Source: Methanomassiliicoccales archaeon
GTDB taxonomy: Archaea > Thermoplasmatota > Thermoplasmata > Methanomassiliicoccales > JACIVX01
NCBI GenBank assembly: GCA_029907465.1
Contig: JARYLV010000005.1
Location: 86,231-120,977 of the forward strand
Direction: 5' to 3'
Length of the DNA: 34,747 bases
Position 1 is the stretch's first letter; each line of letters begins with the position of its first letter. The position numbers and the translations under genes were made by a program. The notes under the pieces were generated by a model. The model did not search any database. It saw nothing but the letters and a program-made list of their open reading frames with translations, and was not told the origin of the DNA. Shown in pieces: positions 8,044 to 15,554 of the stretch.

Positions 8044-8053
8044 CATTATATTT
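8044..8053 (+). promoter_or_regulatory. TATA element for glutamate dehydrogenase
   Basis: CATTATATTT lies about 75 bases before the ATG. With initiation near 8072 this gives a leader of about 50 bases. The leader contains a short direct repeat (AATTCATA at about 8093-8100 and 8103-8110) just before the ribosome site GGAGGAG at 8113-8119. Confidence 0.4.
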
Positions 8054-8123
8054 AGGGATGTCGCACAAATACCAATGATATTTACTCAAGCTAATTCATA
8101 ATAATTCATAAAGGAGGAGAAAA

Positions 8124-9374
8124 ATGAATCAGAACAATCCATACGAAATGGCTGTCAAACAGACTGAAAATGTGGGAAGGCTCCTCGGACTCGACCAAGA
8201 TCTGATCAATTTCCTGACAAGACCGCAGCGTGAGCTGACGGTCAACTTCCCCGTCAGGTTGGACGATGGTAGGGTAAGAATGTTCACGGGATTCCGCGTT
8301 CAGCATAATTTCGCGCGAGGACCATGCAAGGGTGGAATCAGATATCATCCGAACGTCTCGCTCGATGAAGTGAGAGCTCTCGCCATGTGGATGACTTGGA
8401 AATGCGCAGTCATGGGCATTCCATTTGGTGGGGCCAAGGGAGGAATTATCTGCAATCCGAAAGAAATGAGCCGAGGGGAAATCGAAAGGATGACGAGACG
8501 ATATGTGACGGAGATTTCAATGATCATTGGCCCTCACAAAGACATCCCTGCACCCGATGTTTACACCGATGCCCAGACCATGGCGTGGATCATGGATACT
8601 TACAGCATGAACAAAGGATACATGGTACCTAGTGTAGTAACGGGAAAGCCGCTGGAAATTGGCGGGTCTAAGGGACGGGATGAAGCGACGTCTCGCGGCT
8701 TAATGTATGTGATACGGGAAGCGGCCAAAGTGAAGAATATTGAGTTGAAGGGAGCAACGGTTGCCATTCAAGGTTACGGCAACGTGGGTTGGCATGCGGC
8801 GAGACTCCTTCACCAAGAAGCTGGATGCAAGATCGTTGCTATAAGCGATTCGAAGGGCGGCATCCTGAACCAGAATGGACTCGATCCGATCAAGGTCTAC
8901 GAACACAAACAAAAGACTGGCTCTGTTCAGGACATGGAGGGGGCCAAGAACATCACGCAAGAGGATCTGCTTGAGACCGAATGTACGATCCTCATTCCTG
9001 CAGCGCTCGAAAATGTTATCAGAAAAGACAATGCGAAGAAGATTAGGGCTGAAATTGTTGCAGAGGGGGCAAATGGTCCGACGACGCCCGAAGCAGACAG
9101 AATCCTCTTTGATAAGGGAATCATGGTGATCCCGGACATCCTTGCAAATGCGGGTGGTGTAACGGTCAGTTATTTTGAATGGGTGCAAAACCTGCAGTTC
9201 TATTTCTGGTCGTTAGATGAGGTCAAGAGCCGCCTACTGCAGATGATGACGGAGGCATTTGAAACAGTGTACGGGATTGCAAGGAGCCAGAATGTGGATT
9301 TGAGGACTGCTGCGTACATGTTGGCGATGAAACGCGTCGCGAGGGCGATGGAAATGAGGGGGTTTTACCCTTAG
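8124..9374 (+). CDS. gdhA: Glutamate dehydrogenase
   Basis: This enzyme catalyses reversible oxidative deamination of glutamate to 2-oxoglutarate and ammonia, linking nitrogen assimilation to central carbon. The substrate-binding and catalytic lysines are in place: Lys69 (GPCKGGIRYHP), Lys93 (TWKCAVMGIPFGGAKGG) and Lys105. The Rossmann motif GYGNVG is at 217-222, with SDS at 241-243 after the second strand. The C-terminal substrate domain ends with FYP. Length (416 aa) is normal for archaeal hexameric GDH. GGAGGAG at 8113-8119 fixes the ATG. An HTH regulator follows 13 bases downstream in the same direction and may be co-transcribed. Cofactor preference cannot be settled by eye. Confidence 0.96.
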   Translation: MNQNNPYEMAVKQTENVGRLLGLDQDLINFLTRPQRELTVNFPVRLDDGRVRMFTGFRVQHNFARGPCKGGIRYHPNVSLDEVRALAMWMTWKCAVMGIPFGGAKGGIICNPKEMSRGEIERMTRRYVTEISMIIGPHKDIPAPDVYTDAQTMAWIMDTYSMNKGYMVPSVVTGKPLEIGGSKGRDEATSRGLMYVIREAAKVKNIELKGATVAIQGYGNVGWHAARLLHQEAGCKIVAISDSKGGILNQNGLDPIKVYEHKQKTGSVQDMEGAKNITQEDLLETECTILIPAALENVIRKDNAKKIRAEIVAEGANGPTTPEADRILFDKGIMVIPDILANAGGVTVSYFEWVQNLQFYFWSLDEVKSRLLQMMTEAFETVYGIARSQNVDLRTAAYMLAMKRVARAMEMRGFYP

Positions 9375-9387
9375 GAGTGATGGACGC

Positions 9388-10029
9388 ATGATGGAAGCAG
9401 TCATATCGCTAAAAATGCCCGAGAATTGGATCAAGGATGCGCTCATGCAATACCCGTCAGTCATCAAGATCATCGGCTCTAAGCCTGTCAATGGGAAAGC
9501 GGTAAGAGATCTCGTCGAGATCGAAGTTGAGAGGGAGGAGGACCTGCCTTCGGTCATCGAATCAATCAGATCGAGTCCCAATATTTTTAACGTCGATATT
9601 ACACCCATTGAAAGGGGAAAGGTTCTCGCGGTTTTTTCGACAACTGAGTGTGCTGTCTGCCGATTGCTCGCGCACACAGACTGTTTCCTCACATCTTCAA
9701 CTTCAACAAAAGACGGCCGGCTCGAATGGTCTCTGCTAGTAACAGAAAAGGAGCCACTTCAGAGGTTAATGAAGAACCTCGAGAAGGTAGGCGCCGAGCC
9801 GAAGTTAATTAAGATCACTGAGATCAGTGACAAAGACGCACTGACTGCAAGGCAAGAACAGATTACACGGATGGCCTTTGAGAAAGGATATTTCGATTTC
9901 CCGCGGAAAATCAGCCTCAAGCAGCTGGCTAAGAGTCTCGGTGTTTCGACATCAACGCTGTCCGAAATCCTGAGGAAGGGGCAGAAGCGCATCCTCACGA
10001 AGTACTTCAGGGAACATCGCGAGATTTAG
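9388..10029 (+). CDS. HTH_10 (bacterio-opsin activator type) transcription regulator with Cys/His cluster
   Basis: This is an archaeal DNA-binding regulator. The C terminus (about residues 151-205) is an HTH_10 domain: LTARQEQITRMAFEKGYFD followed by a helix-turn-helix around LAKSLGVSTSTLSEILRKG. The N-terminal 145 residues form a sensor-like alpha/beta domain with Cys88-X2-Cys91, His96 and Cys99 close together (ECAVCRLLAHTDC), suggesting a metal or redox switch. It follows glutamate dehydrogenase by 13 bases with AGGAGTGAT at 9373-9381 as ribosome site. A perfect 14-base palindrome lies 11 bases after its stop. The ligand is not deducible. Co-transcription with gdhA suggests it may regulate nitrogen or amino-acid metabolism or the ferredoxin gene downstream. 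Confidence 0.85.
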   Translation: MMEAVISLKMPENWIKDALMQYPSVIKIIGSKPVNGKAVRDLVEIEVEREEDLPSVIESIRSSPNIFNVDITPIERGKVLAVFSTTECAVCRLLAHTDCFLTSSTSTKDGRLEWSLLVTEKEPLQRLMKNLEKVGAEPKLIKITEISDKDALTARQEQITRMAFEKGYFDFPRKISLKQLAKSLGVSTSTLSEILRKGQKRILTKYFREHREI

Positions 10030-10040
10030 GTTCAACATTA

Positions 10041-10054
10041 CCGAATTAATTCGG
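10041..10054. promoter_or_regulatory. Perfect 14-base palindrome, possible operator
   Basis: CCGAATTAATTCGG is exactly self-complementary. It lies 11 bases after the stop of the HTH_10 regulator and about 70 bases before the TATA element of the ferredoxin gene. There is no following T run, so it is more likely a protein-binding site than an intrinsic terminator. Confidence 0.4.
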
Positions 10055-10125
10055 GGAAAGGTCTATCACAAACATTCTGTCATCATACGCAACTGAGGTC
10101 TAAAGGATAACTGGACATTGAACAG

Positions 10126-10133
10126 GTTTAAAT
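10126..10133 (+). promoter_or_regulatory. TATA element for the 58-aa ferredoxin
   Basis: GGTTTAAATG lies about 45 bases before the ATG at 10173. Initiation near 10155 would place the ribosome site (GGAGGT, 10159-10164) at the front of a short leader. Confidence 0.45.
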
Positions 10134-10172
10134 GTCGGTATTGTATCCCCTCAAGAACGGAGGTCGTCGAAT

Positions 10173-10349
10173 ATGCCACCAAAAGTTGATGAAGATCTGT
10201 GTACTGGATGCGGAAGATGTGAAGAGGTCTGCCCTGCGGGCGTTTTTGAAATCGTCGACAACATTTCGAAAGTCAAAAATCCTGAAGAATGCACTGAATG
10301 TGGTTCCTGTGTCGATGAGTGCCCCGTTGAAGCAATCAAACTTGAATGA
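10173..10349 (+). CDS. 2[4Fe-4S] ferredoxin, 58 aa
   Basis: This short frame encodes a classic clostridial-type dicluster ferredoxin beginning MPPKVDEDLC. The two ligand sets are Cys10-X2-Cys13-X2-Cys16-X3-Cys20-Pro and Cys40-X2-Cys43-X2-Cys46-X3-Cys50-Pro, with a central strand between them. The ribosome site GGAGGT at 10159-10164 is well spaced and a TATA element lies at 10126-10133. It is highly acidic, as expected of a soluble electron carrier. The DUF166 gene starts 40 bases downstream on the same strand. It is a second ferredoxin beside the one at 7653 and likely serves a different partner. Confidence 0.93.
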   Translation: MPPKVDEDLCTGCGRCEEVCPAGVFEIVDNISKVKNPEECTECGSCVDECPVEAIKLE

Positions 10350-10389
10350 TTTGACTGAACAAGAATAAATCATTCGTCCCCTGGTCACC

Positions 10390-11538
10390 ATGACAAAAAG
10401 GAAGGTCATACTAACACAGGAGCTTTTAGGCAGCGATATCGTGAGAGCACTATGGGCTATAGCAAAAGAACACGGAATGTGTCTCGACTATCTTCCGATC
10501 ACGATCGCATACGCAAATATCGGTTCGTCAGAAAAAAAGATCTTTTACAATATCCGAATTTTATCGGAAAATGCGACACTTGCGATTTCATCACCTGAAA
10601 GGGACGGAGCAATAAATTCCGAATCTCGATACCGCGAGCTCTTTTTGGACATTCCCGATGAATCAATAGATATCTTTTCCTCCTTAGTCGAGGACCTCAG
10701 TGCAAAAATTGTTGACTATAGCGCTCAGCCATCAAGTATGTACAAGCCAGAGACTCAAGTCGAAAGAATCGATACTTACACAGCCCCACCACCGAGAGAT
10801 TATTCTATGGGATTCAGAGTCCTCGTCGTTTGGCAGGGAGAATACGGAGAAAGAATCTTCAGAAATCTAGAAAAAAGAGCTCCACCTCATTGGCAAGTCA
10901 ACGCACTGGAATTATCAAGGGATCTACCAATGATCATTGACGACCCTTCAGAATACATTCCAGAGGAGATTCCAGAAACGGATCTCCTTCTTTTTCTCTC
11001 TGAAAGCCAGAACTCTCCGCAACTAGTGCCTGAGCTCGTACGTCGATCGAGAGCCCGGGGGCTCATCGCACCAATCGACAATAGCGAATGGATGCCATTT
11101 GGGCAAGTAAGCCAGATCAGCAAAATCATGGATCAATGGCACGTTGAATACGCCTTTCCACGGCCGTTCTGTTCTCTTGACCTTGTTGGAAAGGAAACAA
11201 TTGACGAATTCGCCCGATGGTTTGGCAAACCTATTATTGAAATTGAGACCGAGGACAACAAGACCGCCAGTAATATTAAAGTGATCAGGGGCACACCATG
11301 CGGAAATACTCATTACCTCGCGGAGAACGTGAGGGGTGTGCGGCTTGATGAGATTGTTGAAAAGGCCGCGCTCACTCACCATCATTATCCTTGCCTCGCA
11401 TCAATGAAAATTGAACCTGATTTGAACGATACTCTGATGCACGCCTCAGGGTTCATTACGAAAAATGTTTTCGAGGAGCAGGTCAAAAAATACATAAAAA
11501 GGAATGTGGGATATCTGGATCCGTCTCAATTTAGATAA
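10390..11538 (+). CDS. DUF166 family protein with N-terminal extension
   Basis: Residues about 140-372 match the archaeal DUF166 family, a conserved group of unknown function. Visible features are GFRVLVVWQGEYGERIF, a segment around SRARGLIAPIDNSEW, and three family cysteines: Cys261 (RPFCSL), Cys304 (GTPCGNT) and Cys335 (HHHYPCLASM), the last preceded by three histidines. These could bind a metal or Fe-S cluster. The first 130 residues form an additional domain I do not recognise, joined through a proline-rich linker near 133-135. The ferredoxin gene lies 40 bases upstream on the same strand, so a redox partnership is plausible. The catalytic role is unknown. Confidence 0.75.
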   Translation: MTKRKVILTQELLGSDIVRALWAIAKEHGMCLDYLPITIAYANIGSSEKKIFYNIRILSENATLAISSPERDGAINSESRYRELFLDIPDESIDIFSSLVEDLSAKIVDYSAQPSSMYKPETQVERIDTYTAPPPRDYSMGFRVLVVWQGEYGERIFRNLEKRAPPHWQVNALELSRDLPMIIDDPSEYIPEEIPETDLLLFLSESQNSPQLVPELVRRSRARGLIAPIDNSEWMPFGQVSQISKIMDQWHVEYAFPRPFCSLDLVGKETIDEFARWFGKPIIEIETEDNKTASNIKVIRGTPCGNTHYLAENVRGVRLDEIVEKAALTHHHYPCLASMKIEPDLNDTLMHASGFITKNVFEEQVKKYIKRNVGYLDPSQFR

Positions 11539-11622
11539 TGAGATAAAGATTGGCTTTGCGGCTTTATACCTATTAGTTGCATGATTCCAATTCACCGTTT
11601 CTTCCAGACTTTTGCGAGAAAG

Positions 11623-11632
11623 AAATAAATAT
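11623..11632 (+). promoter_or_regulatory. TATA element for alba
   Basis: AAATAAATAT stands about 50 bases before the TTG start. Initiation near 11653 gives a leader that includes the ribosome site AAGGGAGGT at 11665-11673. Confidence 0.4.
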
Positions 11633-11679
11633 CGTTTTTGTTATTGTTCACAACATACCACCGCAAGGGAGGTTTAACA

Positions 11680-11952
11680 TTGGCAGACGAAAATACGGTA
11701 TACATTGGAAAAAAACCAACAATGAACTATGTTTTGGCTGTTGTGACGCAGTTTAACAGCGGCTCGACCGACGTCATCATCAAAGCAAGAGGAAGAGCAA
11801 TTAGCCGTGCGGTTGATGTCGCTGAGATCGTCAGGAACAGGTTTATACACGACGCTGTGGTGAAGGACATCAAGATACAAACTGAAACAATCCCAGCAGA
11901 GGGCGGCGGCAGCGCCAATGTGTCTTCCATCGAGATTTACATGAGCAAGTAG
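11680..11952 (+). CDS. albA: DNA/RNA-binding chromatin protein Alba
   Basis: Alba is a small dimeric nucleic-acid-binding protein that coats archaeal chromosomes and RNA. The family signature is very clear: [17 protein letters not shown] with the DNA-contacting Lys11-Lys12 pair, then [24 protein letters not shown] and a C-terminal [10 protein letters not shown] strand. I take the TTG at 11680 (90 aa) as the start because AAGGGAGGT at 11665-11673 precedes it by 6 bases. The longer frame from 11638 would place this ribosome site inside the gene. It is monocistronic, with a T-tract terminator after it. Confidence 0.96.
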   Translation: MADENTVYIGKKPTMNYVLAVVTQFNSGSTDVIIKARGRAISRAVDVAEIVRNRFIHDAVVKDIKIQTETIPAEGGGSANVSSIEIYMSK

Positions 11953-12010
11953 CGTAAACTCGATGGGTCGTTCGGAAAATGGGCGCTGTGCCAGAGTAGA
12001 CTTTCCACAG

Positions 12011-12028
12011 CTTTTTTTTCTATTTTTA
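12011..12028 (+). terminator. Poly-T terminator after alba
   Basis: A run of eight T, then C-T-A and five T, about 60 bases after the alba stop. It is followed by a short direct repeat (TATCAACCC twice, about 12027-12045) of unknown meaning. Confidence 0.5.
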
Positions 12029-12083
12029 TCAACCCTTATCAACCCCTATACATTATAGCGGACACCATAGACGCGGTAAAGAG

Positions 12084-12887
12084 CTATCTTCCCATTTCGA
12101 GTTCCAGTAAACTGAGATCCTTTTGTTCGAAGGTGGAGGGGTCGATCGGGATCAGCAGGATCGATTTTGACAAGACAACTTGATCTTTTACGTTTTGTAA
12201 AAATCTCAAGACATTCCTGAAATCATTCTGTGTGATCAAGTACTCAACACCCTCAAGCAGAATGACCTTCGTCGATCCTTGGTCGTTTCCAGATTTGCCC
12301 GAAGTGAAGGTCTTTACTATTGTCGAGAGCCTTGGTAGATCCGTTGGTGAAACGTACAACTGCTCATCGGCAGCGCCTTGATCAGGAGGTGGCATCTCCT
12401 CCTTTGTGAGCCATACCATTGGGACGTTCAATGTGAATTTTCTTTTCACCGTTGCGGGATGCGATCTCGTCACGCAGAGACCTTTGAAGCCCTTTTCGAT
12501 GAGCGATTTGAAGGAGATGAACGCCCCATCAATTTCCTTCCCCTTGAGAATAATAACTGATCCAGGAACTAATTCTGTGGGAACGACTAATTCTTTCGGC
12601 GCTCTCGTCTCCTCTTCATCGAGCTCGCCGAGTTCCTCTTCGAACTTCTTCCTTTTTTGTCTTATTCTGGCAACGATCGAGTTACGCGACGACTTTGCGA
12701 GTACCTGTATTTCGCGTGCGCTGTAACCTTTCATCGTCAACGAGATCAGCTCTTCCCAAGCTTCTCTTAATCCATCTTCATAGCCCTTTAAATAGCCCTT
12801 GGCGTAGGACTTTTCGGCCGGCACCGCATCCCTCAACACGAAAATGAATATCTTCTCCGTTAAATCCTTTTGTATTGACCTGCACAA
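12084..12887 (-). CDS. DUF835 domain protein with N-terminal HTH-like region
   Basis: Residues about 110-262 are a DUF835 domain, a RecA/KaiC-like fold lacking the P-loop that is common in Thermoplasmata and some euryarchaea. Markers are GLCVTRSHPATVKRKF, VPMVWLTKEE, VILLEGVEYLITQNDF and SILLIPIDPSTFEQKDLSLLELE. The N-terminal part (about 25-75) is helical, with GYSAREIQVLAKSSRNSIVARIR resembling a helix-turn-helix, followed by an acidic linker. This suggests a signalling or DNA-binding adaptor. The annotated start is a TTG with no good ribosome site; a GTG at 12839 is an alternative. It is divergent from the Cys-rich gene at 12913 with only 25 bases between them, which favours a downstream start. 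The function of DUF835 is not established. Confidence 0.75.
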   Translation of the reverse strand: MCRSIQKDLTEKIFIFVLRDAVPAEKSYAKGYLKGYEDGLREAWEELISLTMKGYSAREIQVLAKSSRNSIVARIRQKRKKFEEELGELDEEETRAPKELVVPTELVPGSVIILKGKEIDGAFISFKSLIEKGFKGLCVTRSHPATVKRKFTLNVPMVWLTKEEMPPPDQGAADEQLYVSPTDLPRLSTIVKTFTSGKSGNDQGSTKVILLEGVEYLITQNDFRNVLRFLQNVKDQVVLSKSILLIPIDPSTFEQKDLSLLELEMGR

Positions 12888-12912
12888 AAGCTTATCGTGA
12901 GAGCATCACTTC

Positions 12913-14463
12913 ATGGTAGAGATCATGCAAAAAAGTTTCAAGACGCGTGGATTAAAAATCACACCGAAAAATTTGGAAAAGGAACTGATTGAAAAAGCGA
13001 GGAAACTCGCTGACAGTCCTTCAATCCTCTTTCCTCGATGCACCTCAAAATGCAGGAAATGTTCATTTGAAAAAATACTAAACAAAATAGAAAAGATTTC
13101 TGAGTTCAGGGACGACACGGAGCGCTTGATTTCTTTTGCAAGTTGGGGAGACCAACTTGTTCGAAGCTACGCGGCAACGATATCGCTCAAGAATGCGACA
13201 AAGATTCCTTATCTCGCTTTTGTCGATCTGCCGATTGGAAAGATCTCTTATGCCGTCCGAGGGAAGGTTGACAAAGAGAAACTGATCGGCGTGCAATATT
13301 TCGATGATCCCGAATTGAGATTATTGGCCTTCTGGGATATCGCGAGAAAAGACAATCTGTATCTCTATTCGTCTGCGAGCGGTTTCTTTTGCTCTTCGGA
13401 CTCGCCAAAGGTGCCGATGGAATATGTTAGAGATTCGCTGCAATCGGCACCATATAAACTCGATGATCACGGCAAATGTCCTCATGGGTCAGCGAGAATG
13501 AAACTTGAGATTCTGTGGAAATCAGCAGGGCTTACCATATCAATATGCATGGAATGTCTCGGTGAGGAGAACCTCTTACATCACCTTATGAAGGGCATTG
13601 CTGGAAGGGATCCGGCATCGGACTTTGATGTGGGTATTAGCTATGAATTCGAATGCCTGTCATCGTGTCAGGTCTGCAGGATTAAGAGCAGCATCGAGAA
13701 AGGAGATGTCTTGTACAACGACTATCTCAACGGTAAAATCGGAGATCGCGAATTCTTTGAGAGATATTTGAAAGAGATCGTCATGCGTATCCAGAACCGA
13801 GGCGATCCAACTCTGGTGATCGGCGAGAAATGCTTTGGATCGGATATTGACACATTTGTTTCGCATTTGAGGGGGACTGATGCGGAAAAAGAAGCGCTCA
13901 AGGGCCTGCTCCTCAAAGAAAAGATTTCTGTTATCTCGACCAGCGATCAAGCGGGAAAGATCATTGGTGAACTGTGGGATCAGTACGGAAAATTGCTTCT
14001 CGAACAGGTTGCTTCACCAGCTGTAATAGACTCGATACTCAATCGTGGATCCGAACTGAGTCCCGCCCAGATGATTAACGAAGCGAAGAGGCTGGAACTT
14101 GCCAATCAAGTTCACGCTCTTTTGCCCTCATACTCATCCCTCGGCAACATCGGCCGATTGGCCGATAGACTTGCGAGGATCGTGAAGACACAGGATAGAG
14201 AGTACCTGGTGAAGATCATCGAAAAAGAGAGACAACTTGACCATCGGGCGCGCGCTGTGACTTATGCCTTTTTGTGCGTCACGAATATGGCTGACCAGAA
14301 ATCATGGCAATATACCAATGAGGAAAAAAACTTTGGAACTTACCTAGCAGATTTCGCAAAAGAGCTTGTCACAAGTGAAGGGGAAGGGTATCATGAAGCT
14401 CTCGCGCGATTAATAGCGGCGACCGGTTCAATTGAAGAACTTGTACGGGAAGAAAGGAAATAA
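12913..14463 (+). CDS. Unrecognised Cys-rich protein, 516 aa
   Basis: I do not recognise this family. The N-terminal half has several cysteine groups that look like metal ligands: Cys43-X3-Cys47-X2-Cys50 (PRCTSKCRKC), Cys160, Cys189, Cys212-X2-Cys215 (CMEC) and Cys248-X3-Cys252-X2-Cys255 (CLSSCQVC). The repeated CX3CX2C form at both ends suggests one or two Fe-S or zinc sites. The C-terminal half (about 270-516) is mostly helical, cysteine-poor and charged. There is no signal peptide or membrane segment, so it should be cytoplasmic. It is divergent from the DUF835 gene and ends 18 bases before the convergent taw2. It is full length and intact, with codon use like its neighbours. Confidence 0.8.
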   Translation: MVEIMQKSFKTRGLKITPKNLEKELIEKARKLADSPSILFPRCTSKCRKCSFEKILNKIEKISEFRDDTERLISFASWGDQLVRSYAATISLKNATKIPYLAFVDLPIGKISYAVRGKVDKEKLIGVQYFDDPELRLLAFWDIARKDNLYLYSSASGFFCSSDSPKVPMEYVRDSLQSAPYKLDDHGKCPHGSARMKLEILWKSAGLTISICMECLGEENLLHHLMKGIAGRDPASDFDVGISYEFECLSSCQVCRIKSSIEKGDVLYNDYLNGKIGDREFFERYLKEIVMRIQNRGDPTLVIGEKCFGSDIDTFVSHLRGTDAEKEALKGLLLKEKISVISTSDQAGKIIGELWDQYGKLLLEQVASPAVIDSILNRGSELSPAQMINEAKRLELANQVHALLPSYSSLGNIGRLADRLARIVKTQDREYLVKIIEKERQLDHRARAVTYAFLCVTNMADQKSWQYTNEEKNFGTYLADFAKELVTSEGEGYHEALARLIAATGSIEELVREERK

Positions 14464-14481
14464 AAGAGAGGAAACCATGAT

Positions 14482-15504
14482 TTATTCGAGGACGCGTATG
14501 TCCACAACGACGTGAATTGTCGATGGTCCATACGATTTCACCTCTCGGATACTGAGGATCTCATACCTCCGCCCATGCATCGCATCGTCGATGCGACGCA
14601 TTGGTTGCTCGGGGAAAAGATTGATCGGACAAGTTTCATGATAATGGATTATTCCGCTGGGTTTTATTAGTTCCAGTGCCTTGGGAAGGTAATGGTGTGT
14701 CGTACCGACATACCCCATGATAATTCTATCTGCGATGCCTTTACCCGGCAAATTACGATTATCACCGAGGAACGCCGTAACCTTCGAGTCGACGTGATTG
14801 AGACGAATATTTTCTTCCAGGTAACGATAAGAGAGGGGATTAATTTCACAGGCGACGATCTTCTTTGCCTTTGTATAAACTGCAATGGGTAAAGTAAAAT
14901 AACCGATGCCGGCAAACATGTCGATGACGGTTTCTCCATCACATTCAAGTTCACTCATCCGCTTCCGCTCATTGATGTTGCCGGAGGAAAACATGATCCT
15001 GGCGACATCGAATTTATATTTGATTCCATTCTCGATGTGCACAGTCTCCGTCTCATCACCAAGAATCACCTTAAGATTCGGTTCCCTGTATGGCCCCGTG
15101 ATAATACCGATCTCCCGGCAAACAGCTTTTGCACGCAAAACTCTTGCATAAACCTCTGCGATCTGCGCCTCGTATTTGTCAAGCTCAGGAGGTAACCTCA
15201 GGATGAGGACATCCCCGAGTTTCTCCCATTTGTCTGGCAATCGTGACTTGAGACTATCTGGGATATCAACGCGGTCTCTTATTTCTTCGTAAGGGGATCT
15301 GTAAAAAGTGCGCGGATGGCTTTTCCCCTCAACGAGTACCAAATCAAGTTCCCTGATCGTCGCCGCGTCTAAATTCTCCTTCAGAGGAATGAGTATACTG
15401 TCCCGCTCTTCCAGGATCGCGAGGTCCTTTCTCACGATGTCTCGTGCGAAAAGGGCTCGTCTCACCGCTTCAGCTCTGTGTTTTTCGACTTTCGCCAGCA
15501 ACAT
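14482..15504 (-). CDS. taw2: tRNA(Phe) 4-demethylwyosine aminocarboxypropyltransferase Taw2 (Trm5/TYW2 superfamily)
   Basis: Taw2 transfers the 3-amino-3-carboxypropyl group of S-adenosylmethionine to 4-demethylwyosine at position 37 of tRNA(Phe), a step in archaeal wyosine synthesis. The SAM motif DMFAGIGYFTLPI is at 195-207. The acidic strand end is in VACEINP (217-223), and IHYHETCP is at 286-293. The Trm5 methyltransferase would show an NLP motif where this protein has GYVGTTHHYLP, which matches Taw2 better. The N-terminal region (1-130) is the family's RNA-binding part. The start ATG is the only one after an in-frame stop. It lies 50 bases downstream of the GGR-family gene on the same strand. 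Confusion with Trm5 is the main alternative. Confidence 0.85.
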   Translation of the reverse strand: MLLAKVEKHRAEAVRRALFARDIVRKDLAILEERDSILIPLKENLDAATIRELDLVLVEGKSHPRTFYRSPYEEIRDRVDIPDSLKSRLPDKWEKLGDVLILRLPPELDKYEAQIAEVYARVLRAKAVCREIGIITGPYREPNLKVILGDETETVHIENGIKYKFDVARIMFSSGNINERKRMSELECDGETVIDMFAGIGYFTLPIAVYTKAKKIVACEINPLSYRYLEENIRLNHVDSKVTAFLGDNRNLPGKGIADRIIMGYVGTTHHYLPKALELIKPSGIIHYHETCPINLFPEQPMRRIDDAMHGRRYEILSIREVKSYGPSTIHVVVDIRVLE

Positions 15505-15554
15505 TTCGGAGTTTTCAAAATCGACCTCATATTTCTTTTTTCCGGATCATAGGA

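Noticed and set aside
8090-8110. Short direct repeat AATTCATA before glutamate dehydrogenase as a possible attachment or repeat unit
   Set aside because: Only 8 bases long in A/T-rich leader sequence, with no mobile-element gene nearby.
10132-10368. A 78-codon frame overlapping the small ferredoxin
   Set aside because: The overlapping 58-aa frame from 10173 has two perfect ferredoxin motifs, a ribosome site and a TATA element; the longer frame is an out-of-phase shadow.
11638-11679. Longer N terminus of Alba
   Set aside because: It contains the ribosome site AAGGGAGGT for the TTG at 11680, and Alba proteins begin near that point.
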